A DNA stretch of 64,000 bases from Spirochaetia bacterium (GTDB lineage Bacteria; Spirochaetota; Spirochaetia; Treponematales; Rectinemataceae), in assembly GCA_029975555.1 (NCBI GenBank), contig JARKOY010000175.1, forward strand, positions 60,793-124,792, in the 5' to 3' direction. Below the pieces are notes generated by a model that was given only the letters and a program-made list of their open reading frames with translations, had not been told where the DNA came from and ran no database searches. Shown here one piece after another: positions 49,045 to 56,359 of this stretch. A program made the translations under genes and the position numbers. Within the stretch, counting starts at the first letter, position 1. Every line of letters begins with the position of its first letter.

Positions 49045-49431
49045 TCAAATTCCTTCGGGAAATGAAACCTCAGGATGAAATTCATAGGTGTCGAGGCTCG
49101 CAGGCGGCGCAAAGAAGCAAATGACCTTCATTTCCTCAGTACCGCTATTCCTTACCATATGAATACTGTTCTTTTGAAACAGCACTGCGGTGCCAGGCTT
49201 CAGCGCCTGTACCTCGCCATCCACATACACCTTGCCCTCGCCGGAAATCACGTAAATGAGCTCCTCTCCAGCAGGATGTGCGTGCGCCGGCTTTACTGTT
49301 TCTCCCGGGGACACGCGCATGACACACGAAGAAAGGAATTCCGGCTGCAGGCTCTTCGCATCGGCGATCCACCGCAAATATCGGCCAGGCACCTGAACCT
49401 CCGGCACCTGTGATTCATGAACAATTTTCAT
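49045..49431 (-). CDS. Cupin domain protein
   Basis: 128 aa single cupin. Motif 1 is GETVKPAHAHPAGEELIYVISGEG and motif 2 GTAVLFQKNSIHMVRNSG, giving the His/Glu metal ligands (H-x-H-x-x-x-E and a later His). Single-domain cupins of this kind may be isomerases, lyases or binding proteins. It is first in the ten-gene operon, 56 bases downstream of a -10 box overlapped closely by the regulon operator. Confidence 0.85.
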   Translation of the reverse strand: MKIVHESQVPEVQVPGRYLRWIADAKSLQPEFLSSCVMRVSPGETVKPAHAHPAGEELIYVISGEGKVYVDGEVQALKPGTAVLFQKNSIHMVRNSGTEEMKVICFFAPPASLDTYEFHPEVSFPEGI

Positions 49432-49468
49432 CGCTAGCCTCGCATCAGCGAATGATCGAAGATGAATT

Positions 49469-49481
49469 ATCGATTATCGAT
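49469..49481. promoter_or_regulatory. Regulon operator site 2
   Basis: ATCGAT-T-ATCGAT, lying just downstream of the minus-strand -10 box (49487-49492) and so over the start of transcription of the ten-gene operon. Confidence 0.85.
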
Positions 49482-49486
49482 AGTTT

Positions 49487-49515
49487 ATGGTACCACCTGC
49501 CCCCTCAATTGTCAA
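49487..49515 (-). promoter_or_regulatory. Sigma-70 promoter of the ten-gene operon
   Basis: On the minus strand TTGACA (49510-49515), 17-base spacer, TACCAT (49487-49492). Confidence 0.82.
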
Positions 49516-49583
49516 GCAAAATTATCGTCGACAAATATAGAAATTTTGTGATTTTTTACATTGCCGGACCTAGATAATCATCA

Positions 49584-49612
49584 TTGACTCTTGCGCATTC
49601 TTCCCCTACAAT
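49584..49612 (+). promoter_or_regulatory. Sigma-70 promoter of the transaldolase-HD operon
   Basis: TTGACT, 17-base spacer, TACAAT, immediately followed by regulon operator site 3. Confidence 0.82.
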
Positions 49613-49615
49613 ACT

Positions 49616-49628
49616 ATCGATAATCGAT
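49616..49628. promoter_or_regulatory. Regulon operator site 3
   Basis: ATCGAT-A-ATCGAT, placed over the start of transcription downstream of the -10 at 49607-49612. Confidence 0.85.
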
Positions 49629-49647
49629 TGAAAAGGTGGAGGTACAC

Positions 49648-50682
49648 ATGCCGGCTCAAAGTTATCTGCAGTGGCTCAGTGAATGTACGGCGACCAACTG
49701 GTGGTGCGATTCCGGAACGCCATCCGAGATAGATGTTGCGCTCCAACACGGGACCGTGGGGATTACCACGAATCCTCCTCTGTGCGCCGCCGCCATTTCG
49801 CAAAAGCCTGAAGAATGGCGGGAACAGATCGAAACAATACTCCAATCTGCTCAAGACGCTCCGAGCAAAACAGAGGCGTTGATTCGCCTTGTGGTGACGC
49901 GTGGGGCACGGAAACTCGATGCTCTCTTTGCCCGCAGCGCGGGAACACTTGGCTACATATGCGCCCAGGTCGATCCAGCGAAGGCCGGCAACCGAGAAGA
50001 GATGCTCGACATGGGAAGGCGCTTTGCGGCGTGGGCACCGAACATCTCCGTCAAGGTCCCTGTGACGAGCGCCGGTCTGGATGTACTCGAGGAGCTCGCA
50101 GCAGAAGGGATCGCCGTGACAGGAACCGTAAGCTTTTCCGTCTCTCAAATGCTGGCAGTCGCAGACGCTCATGCGCGAGGTGCTCGAAGAGCCCTCGCCA
50201 ACGGTAAAAAACCTGCCCCGTGCAATGCAGTCCTCATGATTGGGCGGCTTGACGATTACCTGATGGAAGTCGCCGCCGATAATCGCGCGAAGGCCAGCCC
50301 CGCCGATATCCAAAAAGCTGGCCTCGCGGTAGCAAAAAGGGCGTATTCTCTATTCAAAGAGAGGGGATACGCCGCAAAAATACTCGTCGCTGCGCTCCGG
50401 GGGACGTACCACGCGACAGAACTGGCCGGGGCGGATATGATTCTCTCCATCCACCCTAAATATCAAAGAATGCTGATTGACCAGGATATCCTCAAAGAGG
50501 AAAAATATGCCGTTCCGGTCGAACCTCAAATTCTGGAACGCCTTTCCTCGATGAAGGAATTTATCAGGGCATATGAACCGGACGGGCTGTCTCCAGAAGA
50601 ATTCATACGCTTTGGCGTCACCCAGCGAACGCTCGCTCAGTTCACGGAAACCGGTTGGAAACGCCTCGAAGCTATGCGATGA
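49648..50682 (+). CDS. Transaldolase
   Basis: 344 aa from the ATG at 49648 after GGTGGAGG (a GTG four codons earlier is possible). GTVGITTNPPL is the N-terminal TAL motif, and the Schiff-base lysine lies in NISVKVPVTSAGL; TGTVSFSVSQ follows. Longer and more divergent than housekeeping TalB/TalC, so it may act on a pathway-specific substrate. It lies divergent to the split transketolase operon and under the same operator, so the two carbon-transfer enzymes are probably induced together. Confidence 0.88.
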   Translation: MPAQSYLQWLSECTATNWWCDSGTPSEIDVALQHGTVGITTNPPLCAAAISQKPEEWREQIETILQSAQDAPSKTEALIRLVVTRGARKLDALFARSAGTLGYICAQVDPAKAGNREEMLDMGRRFAAWAPNISVKVPVTSAGLDVLEELAAEGIAVTGTVSFSVSQMLAVADAHARGARRALANGKKPAPCNAVLMIGRLDDYLMEVAADNRAKASPADIQKAGLAVAKRAYSLFKERGYAAKILVAALRGTYHATELAGADMILSIHPKYQRMLIDQDILKEEKYAVPVEPQILERLSSMKEFIRAYEPDGLSPEEFIRFGVTQRTLAQFTETGWKRLEAMR

Positions 50683-50701
50683 ACAGGCTGAGGATATGGC
50701 T

Positions 50702-51364
50702 ATGGACAACGACGAAGTCTATCGTATTTTGAAAAATCTCCTTGCAGAGCCACGGCTTGGGAAGCTTTACTCAACCTTGAAGACACAATACCAGGGGCTG
50801 AGGATTAGCCACAACTGGGAACACATCATGAGGGTCACCCTCAATGCGGTGGTGCTGGGTACGGAAGAAGGTGCGGATTTGTCCCTCATCATTCCAGCGG
50901 CGCTTTTGCACGACATCGGCTTTATTACCAACCCGACGGAACCGAAAAAGCACAATGAATATGGCGCCGCCGCATGCCTCTCGTATCTGACTGAATGGAA
51001 TGAGTCAGAACAGAAGAAGATTTCCGACATCATTCTCAAACATAAAGGCAAATATCCAGGCTACACGGCATACGAGCCCTCAAGCCTCGAAGAAAAAGTA
51101 CTCTGCGACGCCGACCAAATCGATAAATTCGGATGGATAGGACTGCTGCAAGTCATCAAAGTGTATGCCGAGTATGGATCGCTCGGCTATAAAAATTTCG
51201 ATACGCTGCGCGGACTTGCGGAAGGCATAGAAGAGGCTGCCCACATCGAATTGTACACCGAGGCAGCGAAGAAAAGGGCTGAAGCGCTGAGAGAGCCTTC
51301 CTACCACGAGGTTTCAAAGGCCGTTTTGGCTGAACTTTCCTTCTACGAAGGCTGGCAAGATTAA
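50702..51364 (+). CDS. HD domain hydrolase
   Basis: About 220 aa; the ATG at 50702 is seven bases after GAGGA, while the ATG at 50696 is too close to it. Metal-binding residues are HNWEHIMRV, LLHDIGF (HD) and, later, CDADQIDKFG. The protein is of the YedJ/predicted phosphohydrolase type. Twenty bases after the transaldolase and therefore cotranscribed. It might dephosphorylate a sugar phosphate or nucleotide; no specific substrate can be stated. Confidence 0.82.
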   Translation: MDNDEVYRILKNLLAEPRLGKLYSTLKTQYQGLRISHNWEHIMRVTLNAVVLGTEEGADLSLIIPAALLHDIGFITNPTEPKKHNEYGAAACLSYLTEWNESEQKKISDIILKHKGKYPGYTAYEPSSLEEKVLCDADQIDKFGWIGLLQVIKVYAEYGSLGYKNFDTLRGLAEGIEEAAHIELYTEAAKKRAEALREPSYHEVSKAVLAELSFYEGWQD

Positions 51365-51369
51365 AAAGG

Positions 51370-51397
51370 GAGGCCACCCGAACTCTCGGGTGGCCTC
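51370..51397 (-). terminator. Terminator of the DUF1097 transcript
   Basis: Perfect 12-bp stem GAGGCCACCCGA / TCGGGTGGCCTC with loop ACTC. The T-run (TTTTT) follows it on the minus strand; on the plus strand there is none, so it may act only weakly for the HD gene. Confidence 0.8.
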
Positions 51398-51431
51398 AGG
51401 GACTGCATGGGAGAAACTCTCCTCAACGTCG

Positions 51432-51998
51432 CTACTCACTCACTTTTCTGGGGAATGTGATGGCCATGTTGAACCAGCCTAGGAAGAGGCCGAAGTATCC
51501 GGCAAGTATCGTCCACAAGCAGGCGATGATGGTATTGAGCTGAATCGCCGCCTCGGCGCTCTTCGGATAGGAGTTCGTGAAGAGGACCGCGATCATCATC
51601 GTCATGCCGTTGAAATAGGCGAGGGAGCCTTCCGAAAAAATCTTGGAGAACTTCATGATGTAGACGAGCACGCACACCGCGACACCGAAGCCCACCCAGA
51701 TACCCCACATGCCGGAACCGTTCGGCCCAGCCAGCGCAGGGACTCCCGCCGACAAAGAAAAAGAAGCAATGAAGCCCAGTGTGCAGATGATAGCCCCTGA
51801 AGGGAAGGCCAAAAGAATAAACTTACCTGCCTTTTTCACGGTAGCACCGAAATTGAAGAACTCGGCCCACACGATAAACGATACCCAAAGGGGAATGTTG
51901 AATTTCCCCAGAAACATCGTCAAGGGCAGAAAGAGGATTGCCGTGATTCCAACTGCCAACCAAAACGGAATTGTCTCCTTTGTCTTGACTTCCGCCAT
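51432..51998 (-). CDS. DUF1097 family membrane protein
   Basis: 188 aa from the ATG after AAGGAGG (the upstream extension is unsupported). About five membrane segments (IPFWLAVGITAILFLPLTMFL, PLWVSFIVWAEFFNFG, FILLAFPSGAIICTLGFIASF, MWGIWVGFGVAVCVLVYIM, TIIACLWTILAGYFGLFLGW). DUF1097 proteins are probable small transporters of unknown substrate. It follows the phosphohistidine subunit by 88 bases and is very likely its operon partner, so it may import the pathway's substrate. Confidence 0.83.
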   Translation of the reverse strand: MAEVKTKETIPFWLAVGITAILFLPLTMFLGKFNIPLWVSFIVWAEFFNFGATVKKAGKFILLAFPSGAIICTLGFIASFSLSAGVPALAGPNGSGMWGIWVGFGVAVCVLVYIMKFSKIFSEGSLAYFNGMTMMIAVLFTNSYPKSAEAAIQLNTIIACLWTILAGYFGLFLGWFNMAITFPRKVSE

Positions 51999-52085
51999 GC
52001 CACGCCTCCTTGTGTATTGCTTTCTCTGTCTAAACGGGGGGCTGTCCCAGCTCAAAAGCCAAAACAGCCCAAAATGTTCGCTATG

Positions 52086-53765
52086 CTAGAGAATCTCCAC
52101 TACTCCGGTGCTGCCGTTTACGCGCACTCTGTCGCCTGTCTTGATTTCTTTCGTCGCATTGCTGGTGCCGACGACGCCTGGAATCATGAACTCGCGGGCA
52201 GTGATCGCCGAATGAGACAGCACGCCTCCTGCGTCGGTGACGATACCGGCTATCTTACTGAATACGACGACCCATGCGGGGTTGGTCATGACACAGACGA
52301 GGATTTCTCCCTTCTTGACCGAATCGAATTCGGCGGGGCTGTGCACGACATGCGCCACACCTTCGGCAATACCCGGAGAGGCGGCGAGGCCTTTTACTTC
52401 TCCCTTTATGCCCTGACCTGAACCTTTTTCGAATCGTTCCGGATATCCCCAGAGCATGTGATAGGGTTCCATATACATGGCCCAGTTGGTGACCGTGCCG
52501 ACCCATGGTCGGGGCTTTATCTTACTCGCCCTCTCCATCTCAGCCTTCGCCTTCTTAATGAGTCCACGGCCGTCATAGGTCTTCGGGCTCGCGACATACC
52601 GTCGGAGCTGCTCATATTCGAGATACATGATGTCTTCCGGATCATCGAGCAGGCCTTCCTTCACCATTTTGCGCCCAACCCTGAGCAGAACGATCCGCAT
52701 CCGTGCATAGGTGGACTGATCGAAATAGAAGTGATGGTCCGGAGTCAGGGGCATCATCCGCAAGTTGAGGTCGAGGGCCTTTTCGAAGCGGTCTTTGTCC
52801 GCCTGGGGCCTAGAAGCCAGTCGCCTGCGCAGTTCTGCGATGGCGTCATCCTGTTCCTTGATGCACGATGCATAGGCCTTGTTGTAATCATAATTGGTGT
52901 CAAAATAATTCTTTATTTGATCGAGAATCGGCGTATTATCCTCCACCCACAGCTTGAACCTGTACTCGTGCGTATAAATGGATTTGTAGCCGAACTCGTT
53001 GGCATATGCCTGGACATCGTTGAGGAATTCGAGGCCAACCTTGGTCTTCTGCAGCAGAGCGCGAATCTCCGCCCCATTTGCTCCGTTCGTGAAGGCTTCG
53101 CTCAACTCCTTGTTGGCCTTGACCTTTTCTTTGAGTTTCCAAAGCTCGTGCAGGCTGTCCCAGTTCCTGTCTGCTCTGGAGATATTGACTTTCCCCAAGA
53201 GGTCGGAGGGCACATCGCCGAAAAGTTCTTTGACAAGCGCTCCGAAATCCGTCGAGACCTGGAATTGTGCATAGTTGAGAATCCAGTGGAGGCGGAAATG
53301 CCGCTCCTGAATGTCGATCATCTCTTCGAGGTGAACCATGAGCTCGGGCAAGGAAGCATGTTCGGCGTCGAAATTGTCGACATATGCAAAGTTGTTCTTC
53401 ACTTCAGGCACATACCGATTCTTCCACCAATCCAAAAAGTTCGTCGCATAGGTAGGCATTACCCAAGAATAGTACGGCGCCGTCGCGGCTTCCTCCTCTT
53501 CGCCGCGAGGCACGATGGCGGTGTAGACATAGCCATTTATCTTTTTGGCTGGCCACCTGAGCCCCATCGGCATGTCGAATCTGCGATACATGTATTCGCA
53601 TGTCGGGCCCCACCATCCATTCAGGCTGAAATACATCGGCGACACCGGATTTGGGCAATGATTATCGTCGAACCACCAGAAGAGCTTTTTCTCTTCCTCA
53701 TTTGCCCATTCGACCGGAAATTCTTCGTCACCGAAGAACTGCGCCAAGACTTTATCTCTGTCCAT
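52086..53765 (-). CDS. PEP-utilising enzyme, phosphohistidine subunit of a split PEP-synthase-like phosphotransferase
   Basis: 559 aa. Residues about 1-440 are a helical, Trp/Tyr-rich region (WFDDNHCPNPVSPMYFSLNGWWGP..., then RRLASRPQADKDRFEKALDLNLRMMPLTPDHHFYFDQ) like the central part of phenylphosphate synthase and rifampin phosphotransferase-type proteins. Residues about 450-559 are the swivelling domain with the phosphorylated His in AGGVLSHSAITARE. There is neither ATP-grasp nor PEP/pyruvate barrel. The ATP-grasp half is encoded at 44019-44978. The pair would transfer phosphate from ATP, by a histidine, to a non-pyruvate acceptor. The promoter carries regulon operator 4. Confidence 0.86.
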   Translation of the reverse strand: MDRDKVLAQFFGDEEFPVEWANEEEKKLFWWFDDNHCPNPVSPMYFSLNGWWGPTCEYMYRRFDMPMGLRWPAKKINGYVYTAIVPRGEEEEAATAPYYSWVMPTYATNFLDWWKNRYVPEVKNNFAYVDNFDAEHASLPELMVHLEEMIDIQERHFRLHWILNYAQFQVSTDFGALVKELFGDVPSDLLGKVNISRADRNWDSLHELWKLKEKVKANKELSEAFTNGANGAEIRALLQKTKVGLEFLNDVQAYANEFGYKSIYTHEYRFKLWVEDNTPILDQIKNYFDTNYDYNKAYASCIKEQDDAIAELRRRLASRPQADKDRFEKALDLNLRMMPLTPDHHFYFDQSTYARMRIVLLRVGRKMVKEGLLDDPEDIMYLEYEQLRRYVASPKTYDGRGLIKKAKAEMERASKIKPRPWVGTVTNWAMYMEPYHMLWGYPERFEKGSGQGIKGEVKGLAASPGIAEGVAHVVHSPAEFDSVKKGEILVCVMTNPAWVVVFSKIAGIVTDAGGVLSHSAITAREFMIPGVVGTSNATKEIKTGDRVRVNGSTGVVEIL

Positions 53766-53806
53766 GATACCTCCTTCATTGAAGAACAGGATTCTTCAAC
53801 AGTGCT

Positions 53807-53826
53807 ATCGATTAACGATTATCGAT
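53807..53826. promoter_or_regulatory. Regulon operator site 4 with an extra half-site
   Basis: AACGAT-T-ATCGAT at 53814-53826 (one mismatch to the core) plus an additional ATCGAT at 53807-53812. It overlaps the -10 of the minus-strand promoter. Confidence 0.75.
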
Positions 53827-53846
53827 CTGAATTCTTCATCTGTCAA
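53818..53846 (-). promoter_or_regulatory. Sigma-70 promoter of the phosphohistidine subunit-DUF1097 operon
   Basis: On the minus strand TTGACA (53841-53846), 17-base spacer, GATAAT (53818-53823), embedded in operator site 4. Confidence 0.82.
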
Positions 53847-53997
53847 GGAAAATTTGTAGATTTAACACTTTTTATCTCGCCGCTCCACATTCGAAGCGCA
53901 AGACGCAGGCACCATCGACGGCCGCCTCATACTTCTTTGGCGTGCAGGCGTAAAAAGGAGGTTGAAGAAGGTCTCTGTGGGCCCAATGTCAAATTAT

Positions 53998-54672
53998 TCA
54001 GAGATTTGCTTGGGCGAGCATGTCGCTCAATGGTTTGGTCGTGCTTTCGATGTGTTCCCGAACTGCTTTTGCGACCTTATCCGGATCCCGAGCCCTCAGT
54101 GCATCTATGAGTATTCTGTGACGGGTGGCGATCTGGATCGGATCCATTTCCGACAAACTCCCTGTGAGGAGCGACCAATTCCCGAAATGCATGTAATTAT
54201 AAAGCTGAACGAGGAGCTTGTTGCCCGATGTCTCCACGAATTTTTCGTGGAAGGCTATGTTGAGACGAATGCGTCGCTGCGTGTCCCCCTCTTTCGATGC
54301 AGCGATCATCTCGCTGGTGATACGTTCGAGCTCGGCGATCTCCTCGTCGGTAATGCGCCTGATGGAAAGCTGTCCAGCGAGCGTCTCAAGGGCGACTCTG
54401 ACTGTAACGACTTCCATTAAGTCTTTTGCAGTAAAAGAACGCACCGCCGTTCCCTTAAAGGGCTCGTTCTCCAAGAACCCCATTGCGATGAGGCTCCTCA
54501 GCGCCTCTCTTACAGAAGCTTGACTGACCCCCAATTCTCTGGCCAGGGCGCTCTCGACGATTCTGTCTCCTGCCTTATACTTTTTATGGAAGATGTCTTC
54601 CATGAGCTGTTCTTTGATCTGTTCACTCAACACGGTGCGCGTCAGTCTTTTTTTACCATACGATTCTGTCAT
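53998..54672 (-). CDS. GntR family regulator, FadR/FCD subfamily (candidate master of the regulon)
   Basis: 224 aa. Residues about 10-75 are a GntR winged helix (AGDRIVESALARELGVSQASVREALRSLIAMGFLENEPFKGTAV). Residues about 80-215 are an FCD effector domain with acidic/His metal ligands (VALETLAGQ, NIAFHEKFV, RHRILIDAL, VREHIES). These regulators bind short palindromes and usually release on binding a carboxylate or sugar acid. Its own promoter carries the same ATCGAT palindrome as four other promoters, so autoregulation and control of the whole cluster are likely. The effector is unknown. Confidence 0.88.
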   Translation of the reverse strand: MTESYGKKRLTRTVLSEQIKEQLMEDIFHKKYKAGDRIVESALARELGVSQASVREALRSLIAMGFLENEPFKGTAVRSFTAKDLMEVVTVRVALETLAGQLSIRRITDEEIAELERITSEMIAASKEGDTQRRIRLNIAFHEKFVETSGNKLLVQLYNYMHFGNWSLLTGSLSEMDPIQIATRHRILIDALRARDPDKVAKAVREHIESTTKPLSDMLAQANL

Positions 54673-54689
54673 TGCGGTTCTCCATTTAA

Positions 54690-54702
54690 ATCTATTATCG
54701 AT
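54690..54702. promoter_or_regulatory. Regulon operator site 5 (autoregulatory)
   Basis: ATCTAT-T-ATCGAT, one mismatch to the core, between the -10 of the gntR-type gene and its ATG. Confidence 0.7.
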
Positions 54703-54708
54703 TGTTTA

Positions 54709-54738
54709 ATTATATCGAACGGGTTTGCACAAATGCAA
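54709..54738 (-). promoter_or_regulatory. Sigma-70 promoter of the GntR-type regulator
   Basis: On the minus strand TTGCAT (54733-54738), 18-base spacer, TATAAT (54709-54714). Confidence 0.65.
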
Positions 54739-54821
54739 GCGAGGCTCACCAGGAAGATGTCTTCGACGGCGTTTCAAATTTTAAAACTAATGTTTCATAA
54801 CTTGCTCGATGGGCGGAGTAG

Positions 54822-54899
54822 GTTTATAATGATTGGGCGCAAAGGGATGGGGCACTGGCGGCGCGCGCTTCCTTTAGGGGGTTATAATAATTGGACGCA
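54822..54899 (+). repeat. Duplicated TATAAT-TTGG element upstream of glutamine synthetase
   Basis: TTTATAATGATTGGGCGCA (54823-54841) and GTTATAATAATTGGACGCA (54881-54899) are direct repeats about 58 bases apart. The first has TTGCTC 17 bases upstream of TATAAT, so it could be a promoter; the second lacks a -35. They may be tandem promoters or a repeated regulator site. Confidence 0.5.
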
Positions 54900-54945
54900 C
54901 GGCGGTGGGGGCTGCCGGCGATGGCTTCATTTCGAGGGGTACACC

Positions 54946-56301
54946 ATGAAGTTGTCAGAATGGAACGGCGATCTTGCAGGCATCGATTATGTTTCGCTCA
55001 TCGTGATCGACATAGATGGGAGGATGAGGGCGGTCAGCCTGCCCTCCGCGTACGCGTGCGAGGCGGTGCTCAAAAAGGGCATCGGCTTCGACGCTTCGAA
55101 TTTCGGGTATGCGAAGGTGCAGGCCTCGGACATGGTTGCGGTGCCCGATATGGACACGGGGTTCGTCGAGCAAAAAGATGGGTTCAATATCCTTCATGTT
55201 TTCTGCGACGTGCGCACCATGGAGGGACGGTTTTTTGAGCAATATCCGCGGACGGTGATCCGGGCGGCGCAGCGGGCGCTCCTTGACTCGGGCCTCGGCG
55301 ACGATGCCAGGATGCTGGTTGAACTCGAATTCTATGTCTTCGAGGATGTGCGCTATTCAACCACGTCGGATCACTCGTATTACTTTGTGGAGAGCTCTGA
55401 GGGCATTGGAGAGGAATACAAGGATACGCCGCGGGTCGGCATGTCGCAGGGGTATCACCGCATGGTCCCCGAGGACCGGTATCTGCTGCTGCGCAACCGC
55501 GCGGTGAAGACGATGACCGACGTCGGGATTCCCGTGAAGTATCATCACCACGAGGTGGGCGCGGCGCAGCTTGAGATCGAGCTCGACTTTGTCTCGATGA
55601 CGAAGGCCGCCGATGCGGTGTCGCTCGCAAAATGGATCCTGCGCAATGAGGCCGACGAGCTCGGCCTCAAGGTCACCTTCATGCCCAAACCTATGTATGG
55701 CGTCGCAGGGAGCGGCATGCACGTGCATCAGTTCATCGTGAAGGACGGCGCTTCGATTTTTCCAGGCGAAGGGCTATACGGGCTCTCGGAGATGGCGCTC
55801 GCGTATACGGCGGGGCTTTTGAGCCACGCCCTGACGGGCTCGCTCCTCGCCTTCTCCAATCCTTCCACGAATTCGTACCGCAGGCTCGTGCCGGGCTACG
55901 AGGCACCGGTGAGCGCGACATTCGCCCAAGGCTCGAGGACTGCGGCGGTGCGGATTCCTGGCTATCTCGGCAAGGGGGAGGCGCGCATCGAGTTCCGCAC
56001 GGGCGATGCCACGGCAAACGTGTATTACTTTCTCGCGGCGATGCTGCTCGCCGGGCTCGACGGGGTAAATAAGAAGCTCGACCCTGTGGCGCTGGGATTT
56101 GCAAAGGACGGGTCTACTCCAAAGCACATCTTCCCCATGGGGCTCTTCCACGTATTGGGAGGGCTCAAAAAAGACAAGGCGTACCTCGCGCCGGCATTCC
56201 CCGCCGAGCTGATCGAAGTCTGGATCGCGCGAAAGGAAAAGGAGGCATCGTACGTGTACAACGCGCCGGTGCCTCAGGAGTATGAGCTCTACTTTGATTG
56301 A
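54946..56301 (+). CDS. glnA: Glutamine synthetase family protein (type I)
   Basis: 451 aa from the ATG after GAGGGG; the open frame continues upstream but has no site. Metal and substrate residues of type I enzymes are present: ELEFYVFED, HHHEVGAAQLEIEL, GSGMHVHQ, and NPSTNSYRRLVPGYEAP with the R of RIPGY. Length suits a GSI-alpha type (about 440-450 aa), and I do not see the adenylylation-site tyrosine of GSI-beta. It may be the main glutamine synthetase or a relative using other amines. A terminator separates it from iorA, though read-through could link them. Confidence 0.88.
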   Translation: MKLSEWNGDLAGIDYVSLIVIDIDGRMRAVSLPSAYACEAVLKKGIGFDASNFGYAKVQASDMVAVPDMDTGFVEQKDGFNILHVFCDVRTMEGRFFEQYPRTVIRAAQRALLDSGLGDDARMLVELEFYVFEDVRYSTTSDHSYYFVESSEGIGEEYKDTPRVGMSQGYHRMVPEDRYLLLRNRAVKTMTDVGIPVKYHHHEVGAAQLEIELDFVSMTKAADAVSLAKWILRNEADELGLKVTFMPKPMYGVAGSGMHVHQFIVKDGASIFPGEGLYGLSEMALAYTAGLLSHALTGSLLAFSNPSTNSYRRLVPGYEAPVSATFAQGSRTAAVRIPGYLGKGEARIEFRTGDATANVYYFLAAMLLAGLDGVNKKLDPVALGFAKDGSTPKHIFPMGLFHVLGGLKKDKAYLAPAFPAELIEVWIARKEKEASYVYNAPVPQEYELYFD

Positions 56302-56314
56302 CAGTGCAGGTTCT

Positions 56315-56345
56315 CGGCGCGGGTTTTTCCCGCGCCGTTTTTTTT
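56315..56345 (+). terminator. Rho-independent terminator after glutamine synthetase
   Basis: Perfect nine-base stem CGGCGCGGG / CCCGCGCCG, loop TTTTT, then eight T. It ends only about 15 bases before the next ATG, leaving little room for a separate promoter, so partial read-through into iorA is likely. Confidence 0.88.
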
Positions 56346-56359
56346 GAAGGGGAGGTGGA

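Noticed and set aside
52458..54110. 550-codon plus-strand frame opposite the phosphohistidine subunit
   Set aside because: Shadow frame; the sense protein has clear PEP-utilising motifs.
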